DNA of 64,000 nt from Streptomyces netropsis. GTDB lineage: Bacteria; Actinomycetota; Actinomycetes; Streptomycetales; Streptomycetaceae. The stretch is from NCBI RefSeq assembly GCF_014203545.1, contig NZ_JACHJG010000006.1:357249-421248 (forward strand), written 5' to 3'. The first letter of the stretch is position 1, and each line of letters begins with the position of its first letter. The notes under the pieces are model-generated. The model had not been told where the DNA came from. It worked only from the letters and a program-made list of their open reading frames with translations, and made no database searches. Shown piece after piece: positions 62,080-64,000 of the stretch. The translations under genes and the position numbers were made by a program.

Positions 62080-62754
62080 ATGTGTTCGCTCCCCATCAGC
62101 GCCGAGGCCGTGGTCTTCGACTGCGACGGCTTGCTGGTCAACACCGAAGCCTGCTGGACCGTTGCGGAAACCGCAATCTTCGCCGCTCACGGCCATCCCT
62201 TCGGCCCCGAACAGAAAGCCCTGGTCATCGGCCGCACCGTGGAGGCCGCTGGAGAGGCCATGGCCCAGTACCTCGGCCGCCCCGGCGCCGGTGCCGAACT
62301 CGCCGCCAACCTCCTCGAAAGAGTCCGCAAGGAGCTTTCCCGAGGCGCCGCAGCCCTCCCCGGGGCGGCAGAACTGGTGCGCGCCTGCCGGGCGGCCGTC
62401 CCCATCGCCGTAGCCAGCAACAGCCCCCGGGAACTGCTGGACGCGGCACTGTGGTCGGTCGGCCTCGCCGACTGCTTCACCCACTCGTTCGCCGCCGACG
62501 AGGTACGTTCCCCCAAGCCCGCACCAGAGCTCTACCTCACCGCATGCGAGGCGCTCGGAGTGGCCCCGAAGCGTTCCGTCGCCTTCGAGGACTCGGCCAC
62601 GGGCATTGCCTCGGCGCGTGCTGCCGGGCTCTACGTCGCGGTCGTACCGTCTCTTTCAGGAGCCGGCCTCGACCACGACTGGCTGGGCACCAGCCTGGCC
62701 GAGCGCGAACTGCTGGACTGGGCCAGGCAACTGGGAGATGGCACGGTTCGCTGA
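62080..62754 (+). CDS. HAD-family phosphatase (beta-phosphoglucomutase-like)
   Basis: 224 residues. Motif I is VVFDCDGLLVNTEA (Asp nucleophile at 14), motif II VASNSPRELL, motif III KPAPELY and motif IV AFEDSATGIASARAAG. The helical cap lies between residues 20 and 85. Substrate is a sugar phosphate or similar small phosphate. GAAAGGA precedes ATG 62080. Confidence 0.92.
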   Translation: MCSLPISAEAVVFDCDGLLVNTEACWTVAETAIFAAHGHPFGPEQKALVIGRTVEAAGEAMAQYLGRPGAGAELAANLLERVRKELSRGAAALPGAAELVRACRAAVPIAVASNSPRELLDAALWSVGLADCFTHSFAADEVRSPKPAPELYLTACEALGVAPKRSVAFEDSATGIASARAAGLYVAVVPSLSGAGLDHDWLGTSLAERELLDWARQLGDGTVR

Positions 62755-63192
62755 CCCACTCAGCTTGGTGCGCAGGAGCGGTCGAAGCGGGAAGCCGTGT
62801 TCGAGCGTGAGCGGCTCGCCGTCGTGGTGGGTGGCCATGATGGTGGAGTCCGCGGTGAAGTCGGACAGGCGGAGGTTGGCGCTGTAGCCGTACTCGGCCC
62901 AGGCCATGACGTGGGAGACGCCCGGCGCGGGAGGAGCGAGGTCCAGCAGGGTGGAGGCGGGCACGCCGAAGAACTCGTGGCCGAGGGTGCTGGTGCCGGA
63001 TGCGCAGTGCAGATCCGCGAGGACGGTCGCCCGGGGCATGGTGAGGACCTCGTCGAAGGTCCAGGAGTACGTCTGCCGGGTCGCGGTGGCTCCGAAGACC
63101 TGCAGATTCCACCGGTCCGGGCGGAAGCGGGGCACGGGCCCGTAGTGCGAGACCGGCCAGCCCTTCGCTAGACGCTGCCCCGGCGGGGGCAT
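62656..63192 (-). pseudogene. Sulfite-oxidase-like (YedY/MsrP-type) molybdopterin enzyme, C-terminus lost
   Basis: ATG 63192 with GGAGGG upstream. LAKGWPVSHYGPVPRFRPDR and SWTFDEVLTMPRATVLADLH lead to the molybdenum-ligand Cys in ADLHCASGTS; VMAWAEYGYSANLRLSDF and EPLTLEHGFPLR follow. Resemblance ends near 62790 and the frame then runs antisense into the HAD gene. The last 50 or so residues are missing. Confidence 0.75.
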
Positions 63193-63690
63193 GCCCTCCC
63201 TCACGACGCCCCGCCGTCGCCACGATGGGGCGGTACGAGCTGGAGATGGCTGCGAAGAAGGCTGCCAGAGACCTGGCGCCCGCAGGCTGAAGCTACACTT
63301 CGGCGCCCGCCCCGTGACCGCGAGGCGGGCGCTGAGTTGGCGGACTGTGGCCGAACCCCTGGCTGAAGCCGTCCGGCGCGACGCCGCCAATCTGCTGGCC
63401 GACCTCCGCCAGGGCGCCTGGCGGCCCAGCGCAGCGGAGCAACAGCCGACCGATGACCTTGCCCGCGGGCAGTGGGATTGGCACTGGCCCAGATCCGGTC
63501 TACGCGACCAGCCGCCCGCCATCGCGGCCGGCCGGCCGGTTGGTCGCCGTCCTCCACCCCGCCGTGACCGTGGCCGAGACCACAGGTGCCGACACAGACG
63601 CAGCCCTGCGGCAGCCTCGCGTGCTGGTGGACGCCGTGGCCCCCGCGACTTGATCACCCTGTCTGGTGTCGGGCTTTACCCAAGCTGAAT
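63193..63690. other. No intact gene recognised
   Basis: The plus strand has a protein-like stretch near 63310-63480 (ALSWRTVAEPLAEAVRRDAA) and another frame from 63480 (SRPPSRPAGRLVAVLHPAVT). Either may be remnants; no family is recognised. Confidence 0.35.
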
Positions 63691-64000
63691 CCCATCCGCC
63701 AGGGTTCCCACAGCGGTCTGGTCGATCCGGGCCCTGCCCCGCCTCACCGGCTGCCGCAGCACCCACCACCACGACGGCGCAGACGCCGGGGCCCGGCGAC
63801 ACCTGTACGGCGGCCGACCTCGGTACACGCCACCCGTACATCAAGAGCACCGAAGTGTCCCCGACGATCACCCACTTCAAGGGCTGGTACGTCACCGAGG
63901 GCACAACCGGAACCCAGACCGTCACCACCAGCACCCAGACGACCATCTCGGTCTCCGTCGGCCTCACCGGCAACGTCGAGGGCGGTTTCGCCGTCGAGAC
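63690..64000 (+). CDS. Secreted protein, partial, runs off the window
   Basis: From about 63740 the plus strand reads SPAAAAPTTTTAQTPGPGDT, like the region after a signal-peptide cleavage site. It continues HPYIKSTEVSPTITHFKGWY and TGTQTVTTSTQTTISVSVGL and is open to the last base. It is Thr-rich. The upstream part lacks a hydrophobic signal in this frame, so the 5' end is frameshifted or the start is elsewhere. No function known. Confidence 0.45.

Noticed and set aside
1..64000. tRNA, rRNA, riboswitch or CRISPR array
   Set aside because: No cloverleaf-like CCA-ended segment, rRNA stretch, regularly spaced identical repeats or known riboswitch core was noticed by eye; a covariance-model scan would be decisive.

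Overview
The window is high-GC actinobacterial DNA, most probably a Streptomyces chromosome arm or accessory region. The evidence is the very strong G/C third-position bias, frequent GTG starts, ATGA/GTGA start-stop overlaps, many ECF, TetR, MarR, HxlR, XRE and MerR regulators, a microbial transglutaminase precursor of the Streptomyces type, and many F420/flavin/SDR/VOC accessory enzymes. No rRNA, tRNA, CRISPR array or housekeeping block was seen. About twenty genes are truncated, frameshifted or internally deleted, and remnants of at least four insertion-sequence types are present. This degenerate, mobile-element-rich pattern is usual in the non-core arms of Streptomyces chromosomes.

Layout. 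1-2.4 kb: a cupin, then an ECF sigma factor translationally coupled to a CU044_5270-family membrane protein. 2.4-7.6 kb (minus): three secreted proteins in a row, each with a different N-terminal enzymatic module (GH43-like, lysozyme/transglycosylase-like, M23 LytM endopeptidase) joined to the same tectonin/PLL-like beta-propeller repeats. 7.9-13.6 kb: two hypotheticals, a phytoene-desaturase-like oxidoreductase, an IS5-family element that appears to carry a methyltransferase passenger gene, a GNAT, and fragments. 13.8-30.2 kb: small regulator/enzyme pairs (FAD monooxygenase; MmyB-type XRE regulator with divergent SDR; ECF41 sigma factor with divergent membrane protein; serine beta-lactamase-like hydrolase; XRE-TM-ricin-like sensor; TetR with divergent NmrA and luciferase-like genes), separated by transposase remnants. 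30.2-37.1 kb: a secreted small protein, a transglutaminase zymogen, IS remnants, a broken CdtB-ricin toxin-like gene and a TipA-like MerR regulator.

37.5-42.8 kb holds the most interesting locus: five collinear, tightly packed plus-strand genes. They encode a three-TM protein resembling Pycsar (DUF5706) membrane effectors, a Crp-type cyclic-nucleotide-binding regulator, a class III nucleotidyl cyclase with an extra C-terminal tail, a 765-residue protein with a degenerate P-loop, and a 241-residue protein of unknown family. The cyclase tail and the N-terminal region of the 765-residue protein share a short motif (x-S-V-x-N-x-F-x-x-P-x-G-x-x-x-F-x-Q) resembling bacterial amyloid or homotypic signalling motifs. 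The locus is followed by an integrase remnant and an IS remnant. I read it as a candidate cyclic-nucleotide defence or signalling system.

43-64 kb: MOSC and SDR fragments; a SnoaL-SDR pair divergent from an HxlR regulator across a 23-bp perfect inverted repeat; a frameshifted quinone oxidoreductase, an F420-type nitroreductase and an FMN reductase next to a MarR regulator; a GH15 enzyme; sigma factor, SnoaL and LtrA fragments; DoxX and UBP zinc-finger proteins; a propionyl-CoA-synthetase-like ligase with altered signature motifs; a LysR remnant; an esterase; an internally deleted D-Ala-D-Ala ligase beside a PLP aminotransferase; a frameshifted LysE exporter; a HAD phosphatase; a truncated YedY-like oxidase; and the start of a secreted protein that leaves the window.
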